Part shown: positions 1-8,311 of the stretch, one piece after another
Layout of the letters: every line of letters starts with the position of its first letter
Position numbering within the stretch: the stretch's first letter is position 1
Made by a program: the position numbers and the translations under genes
Notes under the pieces: model-generated
What the model was told of the DNA's origin: nothing
Database searches by the model: none
What the model saw: only the letters and a program-made list of their open reading frames with translations
From: JBBSUQ01 sp964389755
Lineage (GTDB): Bacteria > Bacteroidota > Bacteroidia > Flavobacteriales_D > Crocinitomicaceae
Reading direction: 5' to 3'
Assembly (NCBI GenBank): GCA_964389755.1
Contig: CAYMEW010000050.1
Location: forward strand, 1 to 19,368
DNA length: 19,368 bases

Positions 1-57
1 AATAAATTATTGATTAATAAAGTATTATATTTTAAGACTTCGCCTGTTACTTTTTGA

Positions 58-828
58 TCAGAAGCGCAGGTGTTTGACGGTATGGCCGTCATTAATGAGT
101 TCTTTCAGCGAATCGATACCGATTGCGAGGTGCCTGTCGACATAGTCAGCCGTTACGCGGTTATCACTTTCACTCGTTTTTACCCCTTCTGGGATCATTG
201 GCTGATCGGAAACCAGTAGGAGAGCGCCGCAGGGAATGGAATCGGCAAAACCGACTGAAAACAGGGTAGCCGTTTCCATATCGATGGCCATGGCACGGAT
301 CTTTTTGAGGTACTTCTTAAATGCATCGTCGTGCTCCCAAACCCGGCGGTTGGTGGTATACACTGTACCGGTCCAGTAATCAAAGCCTTTGTCCCGAATG
401 GTTGTGGAAATCGCTTTTTGCAGGGCGAAGGCGGGAAGGGCGGGCACTTCGGGCGGAAAATAGTCGTTGCTTGTTCCGTCTCCGCGAATTGCCGCGATGG
501 GGAGAATCAGGTCCCCGACCTGGTTTTTCTTTTTCAGCCCGCCGCATTTGCCGAGAAAAAGGACGGCCTTGGGTTTGATCGCAGAAAGCAGGTCCATGCA
601 GGTAGCTGCCGACGGACTTCCCATTCCGAAGTTAATGATCGTGATCCCTTCGGCTGTGGCACATTGCATCGGTTTACCGAGCCCGATCACCGGTACCTTG
701 TGTAATTCAGCAAACTTGGCGACGTAATTGTGAAAGTTGGTCAGCAGGATGTATTTTCCAAAGTTAGCGAGTTCTTCTCCGGTATAGCGTGGCAGCCAGT
801 TGGCTACAATTTCTTTCTTGTTCTTCAT
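58..828 (-). CDS. amn: AMP nucleosidase, short Bacteroidota form
   Basis: 256 aa. It probably hydrolyses AMP to adenine and ribose 5-phosphate in the cytoplasm (purine salvage). The fold is that of the purine nucleoside phosphorylase/MTAN superfamily: a glycine-rich strand FLGKCGGL near residue 93, the VGDLILP segment, the purine/ribose-site motif AIDMETATLF near residue 183, and the late acid VSDQP. It is about half the length of E. coli Amn and lacks that protein's N-terminal regulatory domain, matching the short AMP nucleosidase-like family seen in Bacteroidota. The ATG at 826-828 is the only sensible start. It lies downstream of the M49 peptidase gene but an intrinsic terminator separates them, so it is probably transcribed on its own. 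Another nucleoside hydrolase or phosphorylase specificity cannot be excluded from sequence alone. Confidence 0.85.
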   Translation of the reverse strand: MKNKKEIVANWLPRYTGEELANFGKYILLTNFHNYVAKFAELHKVPVIGLGKPMQCATAEGITIINFGMGSPSAATCMDLLSAIKPKAVLFLGKCGGLKKKNQVGDLILPIAAIRGDGTSNDYFPPEVPALPAFALQKAISTTIRDKGFDYWTGTVYTTNRRVWEHDDAFKKYLKKIRAMAIDMETATLFSVGFADSIPCGALLLVSDQPMIPEGVKTSESDNRVTADYVDRHLAIGIDSLKELINDGHTVKHLRF

Positions 829-844
829 AGCGTTTTAAAGGTAT

Positions 845-877
845 AAAAAAACGGGAAGCAAAAAATACCTCCCGTTT
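845..877 (-). terminator. Intrinsic terminator behind the M49 peptidase gene
   Basis: Perfect 8-bp stem, AAACGGGA (849-856) with TCCCGTTT (870-877), and a 13-base loop. Read on the minus strand the stem is followed by a run of T (complement of 845-850). It lies between the peptidase stop and the amn start and should end the peptidase transcript. Confidence 0.7.
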
Positions 878-894
878 CCTGGTCAGTTTAAAAA

Positions 895-2934
895 TTATAA
901 AAAGCTGTACTTTTTACCGTAGTACAACATTTGTTCTTCAAAAGACTGGTTGTTTTCAATTTTTATGTCAATGATCTCGCCTTTGTCGTCGGTTACCGGA
1001 ACGAATACCGGGTTTACGAAACCGCTGTAAGGAGCGAGTTTTAATGGCTTAACGCGTTCTAAAACCTGCTTATGTACGCTTTCGTCTACTTTTACACCGT
1101 AGTTTTCCACCAGGTTTTTCCCCGCCTTGTAATCGCCTTCGGATTTGATACGCTGGATCTCGCGAAGCAGGTCGCCGAAGAGTTTGCGCAGTTTGTCGTA
1201 ATCCTGGATATCGTAATAGATTTTACCGTTGCGCTCGATGCGTTTGATCACGTTATCGGCCTTTCCTTTTTCAAAGACCCAGGCTGCCACCATCTGGCGG
1301 TTTTGCATGTGTTCTTCTTCGACCTTTTTACCCAACTCGAGGCGTTGCAACTGGGTTAGCAAACCGTTGCGAATGTATCCGTCGTATTCGGCCTTTCCGA
1401 CCTCCAGGGAAGGGATTAGCCCGAGTTCCACGAGTTTCGGATCCATGATGTAGTAAAGTCCCACGAGGTCCGCACGTGCTTCTTCTAGCGTGGATGCATA
1501 GTTCTCGAGTGTTTCGGAAGGCTGTCCCACGCCCGGGTTGATCTGGCCGGAGGCATGTCCCACTACTTCGTGCAGTGCCGTATGGATCTTACCACCGAGC
1601 TGTCCGTATTTCTTGGAACGATCGATCTCCTCCTGGTCGTTGGCAAATTCTTCGGTAAGGCTGGAGCCGGAAGCGTTGTTATAAGCAGCAATGATATTCC
1701 CGAGGCTCACAGACTTCGAACCGTGTTCCTGGCGGATCCAGTTGTTGTTCGGTAAGTTCACACCGATTGGGGTGGAAGGTGAGGCATCACCGGACTCACT
1801 GGCAACCTGCACGACTTTATAACTTACGCCTTTTACGCTTTTCTTTTTATGCTGATCCAGGATCGGGGAGTGATCTTCGAACCACTGGGCGTTTTCAGCA
1901 ACGACCTTCATCTGCTTGGATGCTTCAAAGTCGGTGATCTCCACGATGCTTTCATAAGAGGCACGTTTTCCGAGTGCATCGCCGTAAACTTCGATAAAGC
2001 CGTTGATGTAATCGATATCACCCTCAGTGGCTTTGACCCAAAGGATGTTATATTCGTCCCAGGTTTTGAGATCTCCGGTCCGGTAATAGGCGATGAGTTT
2101 GTCAATAGCCTTTTGTTGTGCCGGGTTCTCGGCAACTCCGCTTGCTTTTTCAAGCCACGAAATGATCTGGTCGATCGCCGGACCGTATTTTCCGCCGGAT
2201 TTCCATACTTCTTCCACGACTTTGCCGTCTCTCAGAACAAGTGTCGAGTTCAGGCCCCATTCAATCGGGCGCGGATCGTTCGGGTCCATTTTACCTGCAT
2301 AAAAGTCCTGTACCATTTGCTGGGTCACGCCTTCGCCGTAAAAACCATTCGCGGAAGCCACGATCATATCGCGATCCGGGTCCTTGACCTTGCGCTTCAT
2401 ACCTTTGCTGTCGCTGAACATCAGTTCTTTGGATGCGTCGCTGAGTGTAGCGCCGGTCTTTTGAAGTAATTCGTCAAAATAAGTTTTCGAAAACTTCGGC
2501 ATGATCTTGTCCATGGCATAGTGATGATGGATCCCGTTGGAGAACCAGACCTGCTTGGTGTAGGTCATGAAATTGTACCAGTCATCACTGTCTTTGTCAC
2601 CGTCGTAGTTCGCAACGATCTTCTCGAGCGCTTTTCGAATTTCGAGGTTGTGCGGATTGTTCTGGTCGTAAATGATGTCGCGGCCGGAAAGTCCTGCCTG
2701 GGCGAGATAATAAACCAGTTTTTTCTGTTTGGTCGATAGTTTGTCAAAACCTTCGATGTCGTAGCGCAAAACCTGGATATCGGCAAAGCGGTCTACCTGT
2801 GTACCGGTAGGCTTTAGTCGTTCTGAAGAAGAAGTATGTTCGGTGGTCTCTTCTGTTCTTTCTTTTTCTCCGGAACCGCAGGATGCAAGTGCAAATGTTA
2901 CCATAGCGGCGGGAATAATGTATTTAAAACGCAT
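895..2934 (-). CDS. Dipeptidyl-peptidase III-like zinc peptidase (M49), lipoprotein
   Basis: 679 aa. Residues 1-19 are a lipoprotein signal: a basic start, a hydrophobic stretch and a lipobox ending ALASC, so Cys19 is likely lipidated and the enzyme sits on the envelope. A low-complexity Glu/Thr/Ser linker follows. The zinc site is clear: HEVVGH at residues 455-460 (coding 1555-1572), then LEEARADL near 483-490, which supplies the third ligand (Glu485 by analogy with the EECRAE motif of DPP III). M49 enzymes release dipeptides from short peptides. Bacteroidota homologues are often mis-annotated as dihydrofolate reductase; nothing here supports that. It appears monocistronic, with its own terminator. 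The ATG start gives a complete signal peptide, which supports it. It is divergent from the acyl-CoA enzyme gene. Confidence 0.88.
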   Translation of the reverse strand: MRFKYIIPAAMVTFALASCGSGEKERTEETTEHTSSSERLKPTGTQVDRFADIQVLRYDIEGFDKLSTKQKKLVYYLAQAGLSGRDIIYDQNNPHNLEIRKALEKIVANYDGDKDSDDWYNFMTYTKQVWFSNGIHHHYAMDKIMPKFSKTYFDELLQKTGATLSDASKELMFSDSKGMKRKVKDPDRDMIVASANGFYGEGVTQQMVQDFYAGKMDPNDPRPIEWGLNSTLVLRDGKVVEEVWKSGGKYGPAIDQIISWLEKASGVAENPAQQKAIDKLIAYYRTGDLKTWDEYNILWVKATEGDIDYINGFIEVYGDALGKRASYESIVEITDFEASKQMKVVAENAQWFEDHSPILDQHKKKSVKGVSYKVVQVASESGDASPSTPIGVNLPNNNWIRQEHGSKSVSLGNIIAAYNNASGSSLTEEFANDQEEIDRSKKYGQLGGKIHTALHEVVGHASGQINPGVGQPSETLENYASTLEEARADLVGLYYIMDPKLVELGLIPSLEVGKAEYDGYIRNGLLTQLQRLELGKKVEEEHMQNRQMVAAWVFEKGKADNVIKRIERNGKIYYDIQDYDKLRKLFGDLLREIQRIKSEGDYKAGKNLVENYGVKVDESVHKQVLERVKPLKLAPYSGFVNPVFVPVTDDKGEIIDIKIENNQSFEEQMLYYGKKYSFL

Positions 2935-3112
2935 AAATAGTATTTTATCAGCTTAAAAATACAAATTTCAGGGGAATGCCGGGCGAACAACTGACGGATG
3001 AGTAAATTAACGGATGAATGGAGCAAATGCATTGTGTTCACCCGGGTACTTAACATTATTTAAATAAGTGAATGCCCTGCATTGTTTATTTTTAAGGACA
3101 AACAGCAATTCC

Positions 3113-5419
3113 ATGAGTATTACCTTCCGAAACGATCCCAAACTTTCCGTCCTGATCCCTGTCATCTATAACGCCTGGCAGGATGATGTCATCACCAAAA
3201 AGGAATTCCGGGCAATTGATGCCTTTATTCGCGCGCAGGACTGGCTGACGGATGCCGAGAAAGCATTCCTGCGTTCGAAGATCGATTATACGGCACCTCC
3301 AACACGTTCGGAACTATATGGCTGGAAAGAGCTCATTAATCGTGCCCTGTCCGGAAACAACGAACCGAAGAACCTCACGGAACTGGGTTTGCTCATTGCC
3401 AATGCGGAAAGACCTGCGCTGGATGAAAACTGGATCCGCCAAACCGGACCGGCCTTTGCCGAACTTGAATCCGGACTCGGACTACTAAGTCGGGAAGTAA
3501 TCGCCGGCTTTCGAAAGGATCGGGATACGATCACGCGTAAATACAAAACGGTCGAAAGTTTCAGCGTGTCGAAAATGACAGACTTACTCGACGGACAACA
3601 GGCGGAACTCATCAGGCAGGTTCGGGAAACGATCGCTGCTCCGGATTTCGAATTGGAACAACTGACGGATGTGTCGGCATACCGCGAACAGGTCATGGAC
3701 TGGTGCCGGAAACTGGCTGAAAAAGGTTTCGGATCATGGGCTTATCCCGAATCGGAAGGCGGGAAGAATGATATTGAGGGCTATTTTGCGATCATGGAAG
3801 CGCTGAGTTACCACGATCTGAGCCTCGTGATCAAGTTCGGAGTTCAGTTCGGACTCTGGGGAATGAGCATCCTTTTTCTCGGAACGGAAAAACACCATCG
3901 CAAGTACCTCAAAGAGGTAGGAAGACTGGAACTTCCGGGTTGCTTTGCAATGACGGAAACGCATCACGGATCGAATGTGCGGGGTATCGAAACGACGGCA
4001 ACTTACAAGCATGCAGATCGCTCGTTTACAATTCACACACCTACTGAATTTGCACGAAAGGAATATATTGGGAATGCAGCAGTAGACGGGGAAATGGCCA
4101 CGGTATTTGCCCGGCTGATCATCGGTGAGACAGACTACGGTGTCGGTGCCTTCATTGTTCCGATCCGCAATGCGGACAAACAACCGCTTCCGGGAGTGGA
4201 GATCGGCGACTGCGGATTAAAGATGGGACTGAACGGCGTCGATAACGGTACGCTTGCGTTCAACCAGGTGAAAATCCCGCTGGAGAACATGCTGGATCGC
4301 TTTGCGCGTGTGAATGAGGCGGGAGAATTTGAAAGTGAGATCCCTAGTGATAATCGCCGTTTTTTTACCATGCTCGGCACCCTGGTCGGAGGCAGGATCG
4401 GTATTCCGCGCTCGGCACTTTCAGCAGCAAAAACGGGTCTAACGATCGCTATTCGCTATGCAGACATGCGCAAACAGTTCGGACCGGAAGGAGCATCCGA
4501 AGTTCCTATTCTCAATTACCGCATGCACCAGCTTCGCCTGATGCCGCATCTTGCCAATGCCTATGCACTGCACTTCGGATTGCAATACCTGACAAAGCGC
4601 TTTGTGAATCGTACGGAAGACGACATGCGCGAAATCGAAACCCTGGCCGCCGGACTCAAAGCCTGTGCGACCTGGAGTGCACGCGATACCCTGCAGGAAT
4701 GCCGCGAAGCCTGCGGCGGAAAAGGATACCTGTCCGTAAACAGGCTGGATGCACTGAAAAATGATACGGAGGTTTACACGACCTTCGAAGGAGATAATAC
4801 GGTATTGCTGCAACTCGTGGCGAAAAATCGCCTGGAAGAATACCGGAAAGAATTCGGAGAACTGAATGTTTCTTCGATTTTCAGCTATGTGTTGGATCAG
4901 GCACGCACGGCCATTACGGAAAAGAATCCGTTTGCCACCCGGAAAACCGACGACGCACATTTGCAGGATCCGGAATTTCACCGCCATGCCTTTGAGTACC
5001 GTGAAAAGACTTTACAGGTTTCGGCCGCGAGGCGTTTTAGAAAGCTGGTAGACGATGGGCTGGATGTCTTCGATGCGGCAAACGTGATGCATCCGCACAT
5101 GCTTGAACTCGCAAAAGCTTACATAGACCGGGTGTTGCTCGAATGTTTTCGGAAACAACTGGAGGAGGTACAGGATGAATCGCTGAAAGCAGTGCTTACA
5201 CGCTTATACAACTTGTTTTCACTTCATAAACTGCACGAAAATAAGGGCTGGCTCCTCGAACAGAATTACATGGAAGGTGTAAAAACGAAAGCGATCCGCA
5301 AACGCATCAGTCAATTGTGCTGGGAGATTCGGCAGGACGCCGTTCCGCTTGTAAACGCTTTTGCGATCCCGGAAAATTGTTTGGCACCGATCGTTACGAC
5401 CGAAAGGGAGCAGGCGTGA
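3113..5419 (+). CDS. Acyl-CoA dehydrogenase/oxidase-family flavoprotein with extra N-terminal domain
   Basis: 768 aa from the ATG at 3113; an in-frame GTG at 3068 would add 15 atypical residues and was not chosen. Expected role: FAD-dependent alpha,beta-oxidation of acyl-CoA in fatty acid breakdown. The core begins near residue 175 and contains the flavin/substrate motif CFAMTETHHGSN, then EACGGKGYLSVN and YTTFEGDNTVLLQ. Glu559 in FEGDN aligns with the likely catalytic base of acyl-CoA oxidases, so an oxidase-like enzyme is as likely as a dehydrogenase. A C-terminal helical extension of about 190 residues follows, as in acyl-CoA oxidases. Residues about 10-70 form a separate helical module (AWQDDVITKKEF) resembling a TerB-like domain. 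A single gene, convergent with yggS, 3 bases apart. Confidence 0.85.
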   Translation: MSITFRNDPKLSVLIPVIYNAWQDDVITKKEFRAIDAFIRAQDWLTDAEKAFLRSKIDYTAPPTRSELYGWKELINRALSGNNEPKNLTELGLLIANAERPALDENWIRQTGPAFAELESGLGLLSREVIAGFRKDRDTITRKYKTVESFSVSKMTDLLDGQQAELIRQVRETIAAPDFELEQLTDVSAYREQVMDWCRKLAEKGFGSWAYPESEGGKNDIEGYFAIMEALSYHDLSLVIKFGVQFGLWGMSILFLGTEKHHRKYLKEVGRLELPGCFAMTETHHGSNVRGIETTATYKHADRSFTIHTPTEFARKEYIGNAAVDGEMATVFARLIIGETDYGVGAFIVPIRNADKQPLPGVEIGDCGLKMGLNGVDNGTLAFNQVKIPLENMLDRFARVNEAGEFESEIPSDNRRFFTMLGTLVGGRIGIPRSALSAAKTGLTIAIRYADMRKQFGPEGASEVPILNYRMHQLRLMPHLANAYALHFGLQYLTKRFVNRTEDDMREIETLAAGLKACATWSARDTLQECREACGGKGYLSVNRLDALKNDTEVYTTFEGDNTVLLQLVAKNRLEEYRKEFGELNVSSIFSYVLDQARTAITEKNPFATRKTDDAHLQDPEFHRHAFEYREKTLQVSAARRFRKLVDDGLDVFDAANVMHPHMLELAKAYIDRVLLECFRKQLEEVQDESLKAVLTRLYNLFSLHKLHENKGWLLEQNYMEGVKTKAIRKRISQLCWEIRQDAVPLVNAFAIPENCLAPIVTTEREQA

Positions 5420-5422
5420 TGA

Positions 5423-6091
5423 TTAGTTGTAATTGCGTGCACCGAAAATAGCACTTCCGATGCGCACCATCGTGCTGCCTTCCTCGATCGCGAGTTCATA
5501 GTCTCCGCTCATACCCATGCTAATATGGCGAAACGCGTCGTTGAACTTGAAGAAATGACTTTTGAGAATGAAAAAGATGTTGCGCAATTCCGCAAACTCA
5601 CTTCGGATAACTGCTTCATCTTCCGTATTTCCGGCCATTCCCATAACACCGACGACGTTGACGTTCTGAAGTTCCACGAACTCCCGGCTCTCCAGGATCG
5701 ATTCGGCTTCTTCGAAATTCATCCCGAACTTGGTGGACTCACCGGAAATGTGAAATTGCAGCAAACAGTCGATCACGCGATCGTGTTTCTTAGCCTGTTT
5801 GTTGATCTCTTTCAGCAGTTTGAAACTGTCTACCGAATGGACCAGTGAAACGTAAGGTGCAATGTATTTGACCTTGTTGGTTTGCAGGTGACCGATCAGG
5901 TGCCACTGGATGTCTTCCGGAAGATCACCGACTTTACTTTCGAGTTCCTGGACTTTATTTTCTCCGAAATGACGCTGCCCTGCGCGATAGGCTTCCATGA
6001 TCTCCGCGATGCCGTAGGTTTTCGATACGGCTACGAGGAGTACCTCGGAGGGAATCGTGTTCCGGACATGCTGGAGATTTTCGCTGATCAT
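5423..6091 (-). CDS. yggS: YggS/PROSC-family pyridoxal phosphate homeostasis protein
   Basis: 222 aa, normal length for the family. It is a PLP-binding protein with an alanine-racemase-like barrel that buffers free PLP; no catalytic reaction is established for the family. Lys24 in AVSKTY is the expected Schiff-base lysine. Other hallmarks are HFGENKVQE, WHLIGHLQTNK, LQFHISGESTKFG, ISMGMSGDYELAI and VRIGSAIFG, the last two being the phosphate-binding end. The start ATG overlaps the stop of the DUF1015 gene (ATGA, 6088-6091), so translation is probably coupled. It is the last gene of the serC-serA-DUF1015 operon, where a PLP-handling protein beside the PLP enzyme SerC makes sense. No terminator is visible before the convergent acyl-CoA gene. 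Confidence 0.93.
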   Translation of the reverse strand: MISENLQHVRNTIPSEVLLVAVSKTYGIAEIMEAYRAGQRHFGENKVQELESKVGDLPEDIQWHLIGHLQTNKVKYIAPYVSLVHSVDSFKLLKEINKQAKKHDRVIDCLLQFHISGESTKFGMNFEEAESILESREFVELQNVNVVGVMGMAGNTEDEAVIRSEFAELRNIFFILKSHFFKFNDAFRHISMGMSGDYELAIEEGSTMVRIGSAIFGARNYN

Positions 6092-7317
6092 TGATTTAAA
6101 TTAAAGATTGTCAGTCCGCTTCGGAGTTTCGGTTCCACCCAGGTTGATTTGGGAGGCATGATGAGTTCGTGATCGGCAACCCTGCGCACCTGTTCCATCG
6201 TGGCTGGATACAATACGAACAGCATGTCGAACTTCTTACTGCGAACGAGTTCTTCCATTTTTTCAAGCGGTTCCGCACCACTGATAAACTCAATGCGGGA
6301 GTCGGTTTTCAGGTCGTGAATATCGAGGATCGGTGCCAGCACGTAACGCGTCAAAATATCGGAATCGAGCGAACGTACGGGGTCACTGTCATTGAGGATT
6401 TCTTCTTTACAGGCAACCGAATACCAGCGGCCTTCGAGGCAGAGCGTGTACTCGTGTTCTTTTTCAGGCTTGCGGGCCGATTTTAAGGAAGTGATTGTAA
6501 ATGAATCTGCCAGTTTGCTTAGGAATGCTTTGGCGGAATAACCGTTCAGGGTACCGATCAGCCGGTTGAATTCAAGAATATCAAGGCTCGATTCGGCAAT
6601 GAGGAACGAAAGGAAATAGTTTACATTGCTTTCCGGATCCCGGTCTCTTTTCTGCTTGCTGAAAGCTACGGATGACGCACTGCGATGATGTCCGTCGGCA
6701 ATGTACAGCGAATCGATCTTTTCGAATTCCTGCAGGATCACCTGCGTCTGCGATCGCGTCAATACCCAGAGTTCATGTTTCACACCGTCCGTAGTCGTGA
6801 ATTCGTACTCGGGACGCTCGGTCATGCACTTGTCCACGATCCCGTGCAACTGATCATTGTCCGGGTAGGAGAGTAGTACAGGCTCGGCATTGAAACCGAC
6901 TACATCGAGGTATTGCGTAAAGGTACTTTCGCGACTGGTCAGGGTTGCTTCGTGTTTCTTGATCTTCCCGGACTCGTATTCGGCCACGCTTGCTCCGGCA
7001 ATTATTCCCGTGTATACGCGCCCGTTTTTATGTTGTCGGTAAATGTAGAGCGTCTCTTCAGGATCTTCTTTCAGGATGCCTTCCGCGAGGAACTCTTCGT
7101 ACTTCTGACGAACGAGTCTGAAACGCGCCTTCGAATTCGGACGCGTTCTTTTCTTGCTCCCGAACTCAGGATTGATGATGTGCAGAAAGGTAAACGGGTT
7201 ATCCTCCAGCTTGGCTTTCAGCACGTTCTTCTTGTAAGAATAATAGGGGCGTGTCGCAACGAGGTGCACCTTATCGCGCACCGGACGTATTGCTTTGAAC
7301 GGTTTTAATTTGGCCAT
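6088..7317 (-). CDS. DUF1015 family protein
   Basis: 409 aa from the ATG at 7315-7317 (start MAKLKPFKAIRP, typical of the family). An upstream in-frame GTG at 7329 would add only four residues and is less likely. DUF1015 has no established enzymatic function. Visible marks are a basic N-terminal strand (FKAIRPVRDKVHLVATRPY), an FLHIINPEF segment near residue 45, and the highly conserved loop ADGHHRSAS with D208-G209-H210-H211-R212, which looks like an active or binding site. No signal peptide or membrane segment, so probably cytoplasmic. It lies 16 bases after serA and overlaps yggS by 4 bases. The location next to serA and serC suggests a link to serine or phosphoserine metabolism, but that is inference. 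Confidence 0.88.
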   Translation of the reverse strand: MAKLKPFKAIRPVRDKVHLVATRPYYSYKKNVLKAKLEDNPFTFLHIINPEFGSKKRTRPNSKARFRLVRQKYEEFLAEGILKEDPEETLYIYRQHKNGRVYTGIIAGASVAEYESGKIKKHEATLTSRESTFTQYLDVVGFNAEPVLLSYPDNDQLHGIVDKCMTERPEYEFTTTDGVKHELWVLTRSQTQVILQEFEKIDSLYIADGHHRSASSVAFSKQKRDRDPESNVNYFLSFLIAESSLDILEFNRLIGTLNGYSAKAFLSKLADSFTITSLKSARKPEKEHEYTLCLEGRWYSVACKEEILNDSDPVRSLDSDILTRYVLAPILDIHDLKTDSRIEFISGAEPLEKMEELVRSKKFDMLFVLYPATMEQVRRVADHELIMPPKSTWVEPKLRSGLTIFNLNQ

Positions 7318-7333
7318 GTACGTGCACACAAAA

Positions 7334-8305
7334 TTATTCCATCGGGCCGAATGATCCGAAATGCTCTATGATGATCCCGGCCAGTTCCTCACCGATGCGA
7401 TCCTGTGCTTCAACGGTCGCCGCACCGATGTGAGGCGTGTTGGCGATCTTCGGATGACTCAGCAGGTCTTTGCGCGGATTGGGTTCGTTCTCATATACAT
7501 CCAGCGCGATAGCTGCCACTTTTCCGGATTCGAGCGCTTCGATCAGTGCGTCTTCGTCGACCACACCGCCACGGGAAGCATTTGCAATGCGTACACCGTT
7601 TTTCATTTGCTCGAACTCTGCTTTTCCGAGTACCGCACTGCCGTCTTTTTGTTTTGGTACGTGCAATGACAGGAAATCACACTTCGGAAGGATCTCCGAA
7701 AGGTCGTCGGTCATTTCAACTTCCACACGCAGGTTTCCGGCATTCGGAATGTGATTGAGGTTAACGGATACTTTTTCTTTTTTGCGTCCCACCGCAACCA
7801 CGTTCATTCCCACGCCAAGTGCGTAGGAGGCAAGGCTTTGCCCGATTCGGCCGAAGCCGATAATTCCGAGCGTTTTCCCGCGCAGCTCAACACCTTTTCC
7901 GTATTCTTTCTTGAGCTTGGCAAAATCACCGTGCTCCATGTGTTTGAAAGAACTGTGCAGGAAACGCGAGATCGAGAAGAGTTGCCCCATCACGAGCTCC
8001 GCCACAGACTGTGAAGAAGATGCCGGTGTGTTGCTCACCACAATCTCTTTACCGCGTGCGTATTCCACGTCGATATTGTCCATACCGACTCCGCCGCGAC
8101 CAATGAATTTCAGGGAAGGACACTGGTCGATCAGGTCTTTACGCACGGTTGTAGCACTGCGTACCAGTAAAGCACCGACCTCCTGCTCGTTAATATACGT
8201 GGCAAGTTCGTCCTGTGCTACTTTATCCGTAATAACGGTGTACCCGGCCTGTTCAAGCAGGATCTTACCGATCGATGAAATTCCGTCGTTGGCTAATACT
8301 TTCAT
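7334..8305 (-). CDS. serA: D-3-phosphoglycerate dehydrogenase, short form without ACT domain
   Basis: 323 aa. First step of the phosphorylated serine pathway: 3-phosphoglycerate to 3-phosphohydroxypyruvate with NAD. Substrate-binding halves flank a Rossmann domain at about residues 100-290 with the GFGRIG dinucleotide loop (G150, G152, G155). Catalytic residues typical of D-2-hydroxyacid dehydrogenases are present: Arg245 in NASRGGVVDE, Glu274 in YENEP and His292 in TPHIGAAT. There is no C-terminal ACT domain, so classical serine feedback through ACT is absent; this short form is common in Bacteroidota. The gene starts 6 bases after serC, whose product uses SerA's product, and is followed by DUF1015. 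A related hydroxyacid dehydrogenase is possible in principle, but the serC neighbour makes SerA the best call. Confidence 0.92.
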   Translation of the reverse strand: MKVLANDGISSIGKILLEQAGYTVITDKVAQDELATYINEQEVGALLVRSATTVRKDLIDQCPSLKFIGRGGVGMDNIDVEYARGKEIVVSNTPASSSQSVAELVMGQLFSISRFLHSSFKHMEHGDFAKLKKEYGKGVELRGKTLGIIGFGRIGQSLASYALGVGMNVVAVGRKKEKVSVNLNHIPNAGNLRVEVEMTDDLSEILPKCDFLSLHVPKQKDGSAVLGKAEFEQMKNGVRIANASRGGVVDEDALIEALESGKVAAIALDVYENEPNPRKDLLSHPKIANTPHIGAATVEAQDRIGEELAGIIIEHFGSFGPME

Positions 8306-8311
8306 AATTTC

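Noticed and set aside
1..57. A/T-rich segment at the left edge
   Set aside because: No frame, no GC-rich hairpin behind amn and no promoter match; nothing to annotate.
1849..2469. 206-codon open frame on the plus strand
   Set aside because: Lies wholly antisense to the M49 peptidase gene, has no recognisable family features, and mirrors the codon usage of the real gene.
3068..3112. Upstream GTG start for the acyl-CoA enzyme
   Set aside because: Adds 15 atypical residues from a GTG; the ATG at 3113 is the more natural start.
7318..7329. GTG start four codons upstream for DUF1015
   Set aside because: The ATG at 7317 gives the usual family start MAKLKPFKAIRP.
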